Source: Candidatus Iainarchaeum sp. (lineage in GTDB: Archaea; Iainarchaeota; Iainarchaeia; Iainarchaeales; DTGL01). From it: a stretch of 7,778 nucleotides of DNA. Every line of letters starts with the position of its first letter. Position 1 is the stretch's first letter. The stretch spans positions 1 to 7,778 of the forward strand of contig JAFCFP010000049.1 in assembly GCA_017608575.1 (NCBI GenBank), read 5' to 3'. A program made the position numbers and the translations under genes. The notes beneath the pieces were generated by a model, which saw only the letters and a program-made list of their open reading frames with translations, was not told the DNA's origin and did no database searches. Positions 1 through 7,166 of this stretch are shown one piece after another.

Positions 1-904
1 AGTGGCAATAGCCGGCAGGTACTGGAAAGGCGCAAGCTTTAAGAGAAAAAACGTCAAACAGGGATTCAATGTATTGAATTGCGGTTCAGGGATTATTTCC
101 CTAACACAGCTTGAATCAGCTTATAAGGGTTCAGGAGAACCAAAGCCCACCAGCAGCAGTGCAGTGCGATGTGACCAAGGGGATCTTGCTGCCGGCATTG
201 TGGCTTTTTACATTGACAGCATTGAAGGCGGAAAGCTTGAAAAAGTCATAAAGGAAGTGCCTGTTTCTGGCACCAATCAGACAGTTGTGGGCATGTTTTG
301 GAAGCCAAAAGAAGATGACAGGGTTTTAACTGTTCATTTCAAGCTGGCGTTGAGGACTGACACTGGCACTGGAAGAGGCGGCACTTATACACATTGGGTT
401 TCTAACGAAGAAGAATTAAAAGATGAACTTGAAAGAATTTTAAGATTGGATATTGCTAATGAGCTGGTTTCCACTTCGGAGAGAATTGCTTCCTCTGCAG
501 AAGCAAGTGTTACTGCAACACTGCAAAGCTATTATGTTGTTTTTTCTCCGAAAATGGAGCAACAGTTCTCCAAGTTAATAGTTAATGGTTCACGGCTTGG
601 AAGCACTGAAGCAGTTTACACTCGTGCAAATGAATTCTTTTCACTTGAAGACGCTGAAACAGGCAGAAAAATTGAATTTAAACCAGTTTCTGATTTTGAG
701 GGTACAGTTCAATTGGCAGATGGCACTACTAGGAACGTTGTGTATGTTCTTGAATTGTATGGAGTGCAGGCTCCAAGGGATTACTTTGCAAAAATAACAT
801 TTGAAACAGAAGCCGGCGAAAGAATCACTTTAAGGCAAAAATGGCGCATTAATGAAGATGGCTCAATTGATGCTTTAAGTGAAGCTGAACAGGTGAGTGA
901 ATGA
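1..904 (+). CDS. Unrecognised protein, 5' end cut by the window; first gene of the rightward group
   Basis: The reading frame is open from the first bases to a TGA at 902-904, giving about 300 residues. The GTG at position 2 is only the first possible start inside the window and has no visible upstream context, so the true start probably lies to the left; residue numbers below count from that GTG. No family is recognised. The visible part is mostly predicted beta structure, with a charged helical stretch at about residues 135-165 and two cysteines (27 and 57). The C-terminal third looks like a beta-sandwich, with segments such as VVYVLELYGV and YFAKITFETEAG. No membrane helix is visible. The gene overlaps the next one by four bases (ATGA, 901-904), so the two are probably co-transcribed and translationally coupled. 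Since both downstream partners carry signal peptides, a secreted or surface role is plausible but is inferred only from context. Confidence 0.72.
   Translation, partial: VAIAGRYWKGASFKRKNVKQGFNVLNCGSGIISLTQLESAYKGSGEPKPTSSSAVRCDQGDLAAGIVAFYIDSIEGGKLEKVIKEVPVSGTNQTVVGMFWKPKEDDRVLTVHFKLALRTDTGTGRGGTYTHWVSNEEELKDELERILRLDIANELVSTSERIASSAEASVTATLQSYYVVFSPKMEQQFSKLIVNGSRLGSTEAVYTRANEFFSLEDAETGRKIEFKPVSDFEGTVQLADGTTRNVVYVLELYGVQAPRDYFAKITFETEAGERITLRQKWRINEDGSIDALSEAEQVSE
891..896 (+). promoter_or_regulatory. Ribosome-binding site for the small secreted protein
   Basis: AGGTGA lies four bases before the ATG at 901, inside the last codons of the upstream gene. It matches the GGTGA core complementary to the 3' end of archaeal 16S rRNA. 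Together with the ATGA stop/start overlap, it supports coupled translation and fixes the start of the second gene. Confidence 0.6.
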
Positions 905-1770
905 AAAAAGCAATTGTTGTTTTTTTAATTGTCTTGGTTTTGGCAGTGCCCGTTATGGCAGAAAGGGTGTTCACTGAAGCACCCAATGGATTGGGTGACT
1001 TCGTTGAAAAAATTTATTCAGAGCAACAACCGAAAACACTTCAACCAGTCATTCCACTGGAATCACAGTCAAGCCAGCAACTAGACGAGGGTGCAAATAC
1101 TTCAACTGTTTTGAATGGAAACTGCACTCCAAGCATTGAATCGGTTTCATTGAATGGTTCACCTGTTGGAGCTTCAACTGAAATAATTCTATCAAAAGAC
1201 GGTGGAAATGAGTTAAGCGTTGAAGCAACAATTTCAAGTGAATGCAGTGCTGAAAATGTTTTACTGTTTGTATCGGTTGTTCCAATCTGGAACGAGCGCG
1301 GTGGACTCCGTTTTCCCCACCAAGCTGGTTCGTGGGCTGAAGACTGGCTTTCAAAGAATACAAAAACCCTGCTCTCAATTCCAGTAAAAGAATTTTCAAG
1401 CCCTCTTAAAGCAGTTCTTTCACAGCAGGATTCTCAATGGTTTTTGGAAAACAGGGCAAGACAAATAGAGGATAATGGATATTTGTTCATTGGCTTACGC
1501 ACTGACTCTGAGCCAATTGAATGGTCTAACACAGTTAACATAAAAATCAGTGGTTCTCCTGCCACAGAGCAACCTGTTCAGAGCCATTCTGAAACCGAGC
1601 AAAGCAGTGAGGGAATCCTTTCACAAGCGCCAAATGGCCTCGGAGACCTTGTTGAAAGGTTTTACTCACAACAGCCAGGTTGTTCTCCCTGCACAACAAT
1701 ACTCCAATGCCTTGCATGCATTGACCAAAAACTCGGCGCAACATTGTTTGGAAACTGGTTGAATGGCTAG
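901..1770 (+). CDS. Small secreted protein with a duplicated APNGLGD motif and a C-terminal double CxxC
   Basis: A 289-residue protein of no recognised family. Residues 1-20 form a clear signal peptide (two lysines, a hydrophobic core, VMA before the likely cleavage site). The mature chain opens with a motif (residues 21-44, core APNGLGD) that returns at residues 237-259. Between them are a Gln/Ser-rich linker, a predicted beta-rich domain at about 72-216 with two cysteines (75 and 115) that could form a disulfide, and a second Ser/Glu/Gln linker. After the second motif, the last 29 residues carry C261-x2-C264-x5-C270-x2-C273 and an amphipathic end. No membrane anchor or sortase-type signal is seen. 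The ATG at 901 is chosen because it has a ribosome-binding site and gives the signal peptide. The gene sits between an overlapping upstream gene and the transglycosylase gene 23 bp downstream, so it probably acts outside the cell with them. Its actual function is unknown. Confidence 0.85.
   Translation: MKKAIVVFLIVLVLAVPVMAERVFTEAPNGLGDFVEKIYSEQQPKTLQPVIPLESQSSQQLDEGANTSTVLNGNCTPSIESVSLNGSPVGASTEIILSKDGGNELSVEATISSECSAENVLLFVSVVPIWNERGGLRFPHQAGSWAEDWLSKNTKTLLSIPVKEFSSPLKAVLSQQDSQWFLENRARQIEDNGYLFIGLRTDSEPIEWSNTVNIKISGSPATEQPVQSHSETEQSSEGILSQAPNGLGDLVERFYSQQPGCSPCTTILQCLACIDQKLGATLFGNWLNG
961..1032 (+). repeat. First copy of an internal protein repeat (mature N terminus)
   Basis: Encodes residues 21-44 of the small secreted protein, beginning right after the predicted signal-peptide cleavage site. 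Core: APNGLGD, then VE, a basic residue, YS and QQP. It aligns with 1609-1677 at 15 of 23 aligned positions, with one gap. Confidence 0.85.
1609..1677 (+). repeat. Second copy of the internal protein repeat (near the C terminus)
   Basis: Encodes residues 237-259. Nine of the 15 residues identical to the first copy use a different codon (for example gca/gcg, ccc/cca, gga/ggc, ttg/ctc, tat/tac). The similarity is therefore held at protein level and is not a recent DNA duplication. The double CxxC segment follows directly. Confidence 0.85.
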
Positions 1771-1780
1771 GGCATTAAAA

Positions 1781-1786
1781 AAAGGT
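1781..1786 (+). promoter_or_regulatory. Weak ribosome-binding site for the transglycosylase gene
   Basis: AAAGGT lies seven bases before the GTG at 1794, in the 23-bp gap after the TAG of the small secreted protein. The match is modest but the spacing is good. A TGA at 1791-1793 sits in frame directly before the GTG, so the gene cannot start further upstream. Confidence 0.4.
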
Positions 1787-1793
1787 TTTGTGA

Positions 1794-4700
1794 GTGAAAA
1801 GCAAAATTTTTCCCTTATTCTTTTTTTTTCTTTTAAGCTCACTGCCTTTTTCTTTTTCCCAGGAATTGCAGTATTGTTTTTCAAACGATGGTCTTGAATA
1901 TTTTTCCGGCCCAATGGCTTTTGAGAGATTTGGATTTGACAGATTAAAGTTCTCATGGCTGCATTCAAGCGAAGAACCAAATGTTCCATTACAAGAAGCA
2001 ATTCAACCCAATGATTGCACTGCGCGTTCAGATAATGGAAATGGCTATTACTGTGATGCAACACAGTTTTCAATCCAGTTGACAAAGGATTTAAGATTTA
2101 TTGAAGATGATTTTCTTCCAGCGGTTTTTGAAGCACCAGTGGAAATAAAAAACGCGGTTTATCCTGCAAAAGTTACTATTTCCAATTTGAGCGAGGTTTA
2201 CCGCTTGTCAAAGGAACAAATTTCAATTTTTCCAGCAGAACTCGCTTCATTGAATTATTTTGTTTTCTTTGTTGGAAAAGATGGCAATCTCTTGGATTAT
2301 AGGGATTCAGGGGAATGCAATGCAGATCTTTCATTTGTTAAGAACACAATGATTGAAAAAATAAATTCGCTTGGCTTTGAAAATGCTTTCAGGTTAAACG
2401 AACAAGTTGATGAATCACTCAAAGAATGCGGTGAACCTTTTATTCACAGTTCAATTGTGTTAGTGGTTGATGAAAAAACCACACTTCCATTGCTTTCCAG
2501 GATTTCAAAAGAGTTCAATGGAAAAAGGTATTTCAGGCTGAACCTCTTAATGGAGCTCTACAACAAAGCTGCAAGCGCTTGCAAGAATGTTGGAGAGTTT
2601 GAGGACTGTAATGGGTTTTCAATTGAAAGAAGGCTTGACCCTGTAGGGCAAATGCTTTCAGATAAAGAGATTGAAAGTGGCTTCTGGAAAAAAATTTCTT
2701 TTTCCAGAACGCAAAAACGCACTTGGCTGCAAGAGTTTGAATTGCTTTTCAAAAACGCGCACTATGTTGTTGGAGTAAGTAACAATTTTTACTTGCAGGA
2801 ATTTCCCCAACTCGCGGAATTTGTTAAAAGAAATGCTGCTGAAAGAAAAGATTTAGTTGAAGAATTCAATGCGCCATTCAATGAGTTTTTTCCATGGGGA
2901 CCCTTTACTGTGAACCTCAAGCAGGACAGCATAAGCAATGATTTTAAGAGTGATTTTCAAAAGGTTTATCCAGGTGAATTAACCGGTGTAAACATTAATG
3001 ATATTTCCTTCAATTTTTTCGACAATTACTCCCAAGAGTCCAAGGCAAGTGATGGCTTTCAGGCAGGCAAGCATGAAATTGAAATAAAGGCTGTAATTAA
3101 AAAAAATGGCGAAAATTATTCCCTTAAAGAAATTGAAATTTCAGCCAAAAAATTCACTCCATTGTTTTCAGTAAACCAAAACTATGCAAGAAATCCATTT
3201 TTTTACATGCCGTTTGATGGCAGGCTTGGCACAAGCGCTTTTCTTTTGAACCCAAATCGCAATGGTTATGGGCTTTCCTATTCTGGCAAAAAAAGCATTC
3301 CATTGAATGACTATAGCACTTATTTCATTAGAAGCACTTCTGGCAATGGAATTAAAAAATTGAATTATTCCATTAACAATTCCTTCAACAAAGCATGCTT
3401 TAATGGAAAAACAATGGAAATCTTTAATGCTTCTGATAACAGTTATTTGCTTGAATTCAATGAAATAATTCCAGCAGCTCTCTCGCTTTACTCCACTTCT
3501 GCTGGCACGCTCTACTATCAATATTATAACACTGGTAAAAAATTTTCACCAAGCGATTACGGGCAACAGCAAAGCCTCATTGAATGGAGTGATGGAAGTG
3601 ATTCACTGCAAAATGTTTCCCTGCCATGTTCGGGTTCACACGAAATAGCTGTAGTTAAAAGAATTCCAAAGGCAATTCCGCAAAGCAATCCAATTAAAGC
3701 GATTGCTTTTGTTCCAATTGGAACACAGTTATTAATTGCATGCTTTGATTCTGCTCCAAATGCAATGGCTTCAATTGAACTTTACCGCTTTGATGGAAAA
3801 CAGGAAAAGCAAACAATTCATGCAAATGAATACATGAAATACAACAATGATTCTGTTTTGTCCCTGTGGAGCAATATTTCAGGGTTTTCCATTGCGCGTT
3901 ACTTGCAGGAAATTAAAAACGGCAAAATGTGCTTTCATTTGTCTGATGGAATTGGGCAAAGGCTATTGCTTAAATGGAACAAGGATTTCTTTCTCTCCAA
4001 GGCTGAGAGCTTACGTGAACTGCCAATTGAATTCAACGGATGCAACAATTCCGGCCTTGAAGAATTATTAAATGGCTATTCACAGAAAGAAATTGAAGCA
4101 AGCGATTTCGCGCTTTACCGAAAAAAACAAGCAGAATTTTATGAAATCCCAAACACTCAAAAAGTTCCAGATCCAGCATTAAATGCTTTTTATGGAAACT
4201 ATTACACCAAACCCGAAATGCAAAAATTAATGTCTTACCTAAAAGAACTGTTTTTTTATTATGCTAACAAGATTAATGCAATGGATTTCCGGGCAATTAA
4301 ATCAAACACTTCCTTCAATGTTGATTCGGAACTGGCTTTTGCAATTGCTTGGAAGGAAAGCAGGTTCAATCCAAACGCAAAAAGTTACACTGGTGCCAAA
4401 GGATTAATGCAGTTAATGAACGCTTCAGCGATTGCCCAGGTAAAAAAATTCGGAATAAATGTCCAAAACCCATACAATGTATGCGAAAACATTCAAGGCG
4501 GAATTGCTTACCTTAAATGGTTGTATGACAATATGTGGTGGTGGAACAACGGAGAGCTTTCAAGGCAAGCGTTTGAGGCATTGAGCGAAGAAGAAAAAGA
4601 AGAAATAGTAATAACCGCTTACAATAAAGGCAAAACCGGAGTCCAAAACATTCCAAGAAACGCTGGCAGAACTTCTTCAAGCAAAGAAGCACTGCAGGCA

Positions 4701-4925
4701 TTGCGTGCAGATTCCACTTATAAAACATATACAACAGAAATACTTGAATTTCTGTACTCACTAAAAGGCAAAAAATACAGTGTTAACCCACTGGAAGACA
4801 ATAGCGTTAACGCAATTGAAACGGGTAATTCAGTGAATGCAACTGTTTATGCTGGCGCCGGAGCAATTACAGCCATAGCAGTAAGCGTTTCAATTGTTTT
4901 TTACTTTAAAAGAATTAAAGCATAA
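1794..4925 (+). CDS. Large membrane-anchored surface protein with a C-terminal lytic transglycosylase (SLT) domain
   Basis: A 1043-residue protein. The GTG start is fixed by an in-frame TGA just before it and yields a Phe/Leu-rich signal peptide (about 1-22). Residues 23 to about 835 are an extracytoplasmic region with no recognised domain. It is rich in Asn/Ser/Phe, has scattered cysteines, and has possible Ig-like beta modules near 400-455 and 590-650. Residues about 840-985 are an SLT, lysozyme-like domain. It shows the catalytic glutamate E855 in WKESRFNP, the GAKGLMQLM motif (867-875), NI..G..YL (899-907), and the AYNKG motif (942-946). Members of this family cut the beta-1,4 link between N-acetylmuramic acid and N-acetylglucosamine. 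An acidic segment (920-938) lengthens the loop before AYNKG. A single helix (about 1016-1037) and a short basic tail (KRIKA) anchor the protein with the enzyme outside. Thirteen N-X-S/T sequons, including some inside the SLT domain, suggest a glycosylated surface protein. The SLT assignment is firm from the motifs; the target is unknown. Confidence 0.93.
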   Translation: MKSKIFPLFFFFLLSSLPFSFSQELQYCFSNDGLEYFSGPMAFERFGFDRLKFSWLHSSEEPNVPLQEAIQPNDCTARSDNGNGYYCDATQFSIQLTKDLRFIEDDFLPAVFEAPVEIKNAVYPAKVTISNLSEVYRLSKEQISIFPAELASLNYFVFFVGKDGNLLDYRDSGECNADLSFVKNTMIEKINSLGFENAFRLNEQVDESLKECGEPFIHSSIVLVVDEKTTLPLLSRISKEFNGKRYFRLNLLMELYNKAASACKNVGEFEDCNGFSIERRLDPVGQMLSDKEIESGFWKKISFSRTQKRTWLQEFELLFKNAHYVVGVSNNFYLQEFPQLAEFVKRNAAERKDLVEEFNAPFNEFFPWGPFTVNLKQDSISNDFKSDFQKVYPGELTGVNINDISFNFFDNYSQESKASDGFQAGKHEIEIKAVIKKNGENYSLKEIEISAKKFTPLFSVNQNYARNPFFYMPFDGRLGTSAFLLNPNRNGYGLSYSGKKSIPLNDYSTYFIRSTSGNGIKKLNYSINNSFNKACFNGKTMEIFNASDNSYLLEFNEIIPAALSLYSTSAGTLYYQYYNTGKKFSPSDYGQQQSLIEWSDGSDSLQNVSLPCSGSHEIAVVKRIPKAIPQSNPIKAIAFVPIGTQLLIACFDSAPNAMASIELYRFDGKQEKQTIHANEYMKYNNDSVLSLWSNISGFSIARYLQEIKNGKMCFHLSDGIGQRLLLKWNKDFFLSKAESLRELPIEFNGCNNSGLEELLNGYSQKEIEASDFALYRKKQAEFYEIPNTQKVPDPALNAFYGNYYTKPEMQKLMSYLKELFFYYANKINAMDFRAIKSNTSFNVDSELAFAIAWKESRFNPNAKSYTGAKGLMQLMNASAIAQVKKFGINVQNPYNVCENIQGGIAYLKWLYDNMWWWNNGELSRQAFEALSEEEKEEIVITAYNKGKTGVQNIPRNAGRTSSSKEALQALRADSTYKTYTTEILEFLYSLKGKKYSVNPLEDNSVNAIETGNSVNATVYAGAGAITAIAVSVSIVFYFKRIKA

Positions 4926-4937
4926 AAAAATAGAAAA

Positions 4938-4970
4938 AAAGAGAAAGTGTTACTTTCTCTTTCCTTTTTT
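4938..4970. terminator. Probable bidirectional terminator between convergent genes
   Basis: A perfect 11-bp inverted repeat spans 4938-4948 and 4952-4962 with a three-base loop (4949-4951). On the + strand it is followed by CCTTTTTT (to 4970). On the - strand it is followed by two long T-runs across about 4924-4937. It can therefore serve both the transglycosylase gene, which ends at 4925, and the leftward gene, which ends at 4950. Its right arm is built from the last codons (KRK) of the leftward gene, and the TAA of that gene overlaps the loop. U-rich tracts are the main termination signal in archaea; the stem would add to this. Confidence 0.7.
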
Positions 4971-7160
4971 AGCTGCTTTTGAATGCCTGCGTGGTTCACC
5001 ATGCCAGCCTTGTCCTTTGCCTTCTGTTGCTGGCGTTTTTGCATAGGCATAGTATGCAAGCATTACTATTACCACTGCAACAATCGCCAAGAATAACAAT
5101 ATCAACAGGTTGACAGTGCTTGGAGCCAGCCCCACAAAAGTGCTGCCAATTGTTGCGGTTGCTGGTGGGCTTTCCACTGGTGTTTCTTGGGGAGTTGGAG
5201 TTGCTGGTTTTTCTTCCACAAGGCTTACTTTAACTGTTTGTTCAAGCTGGCCTTTATTGGTTTTAATTGATAGAGGTAATTCAACTTCATTTTTATCAAA
5301 GCCTTTTCCAAGGTTCAATGTTGCTGTCACTGTTTTTTCTTGTCCTCTTTCAAGGGAAAAAGGCTCAATGTCGAATTTGGCATTGTATGCAGTGGAAGAA
5401 ATTCCCGAAATGTTTAATGCGCAATTACCGGTGTTTTTGAGTGTTACTTTTACTTTCACTGTTTTTTCCTGTGTGATTATTGTTTTTTCCAGTTCAGAGC
5501 CAGCTTCAAGGCTTGGCTTTTCGCTTTCGGATTTTTTAACTGTAATTTTTATTGGTTGTTCTTTTGAGTAATCTCTTGCTTTTACTGATAACACTGCTTT
5601 ATAATCTCCTTCCTCTGTTCCCAAAGGCGGTGTTATATACACATAAAATTCTTTTTTTTCACCTGCTTTTAAGGAAAAACTTGAAGGTTCAACTGAAACC
5701 CAGTCAATTTTATTCTCTGTCACGCTTACTTCTTGGTCCATTGTGCCAATATTCTTTGCAATTAAAGTTAGTACTTTTTCCCATTGGCATATTCGCTTGC
5801 TTATTGTTATTTCAATTGGTTTTGTAGCTCCATCATAGTCAACGCTCAATGCATAACAATCGTTTAATTTAAAAGAATAGGTTTTTGAAACAGTGAAATT
5901 TGGTGAAACAATTTTCAAAGAGAATTCCTTGTTCCCTGGTTTTTCTTTTGACAAATCAATGTCCACCGTGGCTTTCTTTGACTCGTTTGGTCTCAAAGTA
6001 ATTGTTTTTGGGTTAACTGTTGCATTCAATCCATCCACGCTTAAAGAAAAACTTATTTCGTTTTCTTTTGTGTTCTCCAATGAAAACTCGTAAGAAAGAG
6101 GGTTTTCAATGCATGCTTTTTCCACTCCTTTTGTTTTTTCTACTGAAACCTCGAAGCAGTCTTCTAAGTACACTTTTAATTCAGCACTGCTTGTTTTTCC
6201 GAATTTAGTGGATTTAGCAATAATGGTTGCATTATATTCTCCTTCACTGGCATTGCTTTTTGATACAAGCAGGTGCACTTTTTTCTTTTCGCCTGCTTTG
6301 AGCTGTATGGCTTTTTCCTTTAAATGCATCCATGAAGGTCCTTTAAGTGAAAGGCTTAATTCATCACTTGCTCTTCCCTTGTTTTCAATTGTTATTTCTT
6401 TTTCACTGCTTAAATCATTGCATACACTGAAAGACCTTTCTTCTTCTGTTCCAATTTCAATAAATTGCTTGTCAACTATTTTTACTGTAACCGTTCCAGA
6501 GTATTCGCCCAATTTCTGGTTGCATGGAGGCTGAATGAACATTTTTATTTCCCTTTCAGCATTCTTTTCAAGTGAAAACTCTTTTGTAGCAAGGTCGATC
6601 CACTCTTCGCTAATACCACTTGTTTCTAGGCGATAGTCTTCCGGTATTTGGCTTTGGCTTTGGTTCTTTACTGTTATTGTCAAGTCCTTTTTTTCACATT
6701 GACCTATTTCAAGGAGTTCGGGCTCAATGCTGAGCGACATCTTTCTGCTGTCATTTACCTTAAAGGAAAGCTTTTGAGTGAAATTTTCACCGCCTTCAAC
6801 TTTAAGACCAATTGAATATTCTCCTGGCAGAGTGCAACAGCATGGTTTTATGAATGCAGGCAGTTCCTTGGCTTCCCCGGCACCAAGTTGAAAAACAACA
6901 GGCCCTGCATTATCTTTTGTTCCTTCGGGAAGACCAATCCATTTTGCGTTTAAGTTTATCCATTCCACTCCATCACCTATAGCTGTAATTTTATAGCTTT
7001 TTGTGCTCGCGGAAGTGTTCTGGAAAACATATGTTTCTTTGGTTATCTCAAAGCAATCCCCTTCTAATGAAAAACTGCCTTGAGTGAAAGGAGCTTTCAC
7101 TCCAAGACCGAAGAGAATCAATAAAATTCCCAAAATTGTGAATTTGTTTAATGCTTTCAT
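4950..7160 (-). CDS. Multi-Ig (NEW3/CARDB-like) surface protein with C-terminal membrane anchor
   Basis: A 736-residue protein. It opens with an N-terminal signal peptide or signal anchor (about 1-28). Five to six Ig-like beta-sandwich repeats follow (roughly 32-140, 141-245, 246-335, 336-435, 436-543, 544-648). Several show the NEW3-type signature: W-hydrophobic, then a Lys/Pro-Gly-Glu turn, then I.PP and G-[ED]-Y (GEY at 113-115 and 218-220, GDY at 518-520). Cysteines recur near domain boundaries (36, 107-109, 155, 213, 247, 335, 350, 435, 458, 580), including DCF/DCF/DCY at 35, 334 and 434, which suggests disulfide-braced modules. A Pro/Thr-rich stalk (651-680) leads to one membrane helix (682-707) and a basic cytoplasmic tail ending GKRK. 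There are about ten N-X-S/T sequons. The ATG at 7160 is supported by a strong ribosome-binding site. No enzymatic motif is seen, so a structural, adhesive or stalk role is the likely one. It is co-transcribed with the similar protein 6 bp upstream. Confidence 0.88.
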   Translation of the reverse strand: MKALNKFTILGILLILFGLGVKAPFTQGSFSLEGDCFEITKETYVFQNTSASTKSYKITAIGDGVEWINLNAKWIGLPEGTKDNAGPVVFQLGAGEAKELPAFIKPCCCTLPGEYSIGLKVEGGENFTQKLSFKVNDSRKMSLSIEPELLEIGQCEKKDLTITVKNQSQSQIPEDYRLETSGISEEWIDLATKEFSLEKNAEREIKMFIQPPCNQKLGEYSGTVTVKIVDKQFIEIGTEEERSFSVCNDLSSEKEITIENKGRASDELSLSLKGPSWMHLKEKAIQLKAGEKKKVHLLVSKSNASEGEYNATIIAKSTKFGKTSSAELKVYLEDCFEVSVEKTKGVEKACIENPLSYEFSLENTKENEISFSLSVDGLNATVNPKTITLRPNESKKATVDIDLSKEKPGNKEFSLKIVSPNFTVSKTYSFKLNDCYALSVDYDGATKPIEITISKRICQWEKVLTLIAKNIGTMDQEVSVTENKIDWVSVEPSSFSLKAGEKKEFYVYITPPLGTEEGDYKAVLSVKARDYSKEQPIKITVKKSESEKPSLEAGSELEKTIITQEKTVKVKVTLKNTGNCALNISGISSTAYNAKFDIEPFSLERGQEKTVTATLNLGKGFDKNEVELPLSIKTNKGQLEQTVKVSLVEEKPATPTPQETPVESPPATATIGSTFVGLAPSTVNLLILLFLAIVAVVIVMLAYYAYAKTPATEGKGQGWHGEPRRHSKAAKKGKRK

Positions 7161-7166
7161 TCTAAA

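Noticed and set aside
2..4. GTG as the start of the first gene
   Set aside because: It is the first in-frame start candidate in the window only because the window begins here. The frame is open to the edge and no upstream signal can be seen.
1666..2085. 139-residue leftward reading frame across the gap between the secreted protein and the transglycosylase gene
   Set aside because: It is antisense to two supported genes, including a signal peptide and the double CxxC tail, and its own product has no recognisable features.
4311..4748. Taking the SLT domain as proof that the window is bacterial or phage-derived
   Set aside because: The surrounding protein is a signal-peptide, sequon-rich, C-terminally anchored ectodomain with no holin, tail or secretion-system neighbours. 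SLT-type domains can move between lineages. The origin stays open.
5110..5571. 153-residue rightward reading frame opposite the multi-Ig gene
   Set aside because: It lies wholly antisense to a well-supported repeat protein, has no ribosome-binding site, and shows the biased composition of an antisense shadow. The same holds for the rightward frames at 5552-5827, 5893-6093, 6020-6208, 6109-6534 and 7084-7431.
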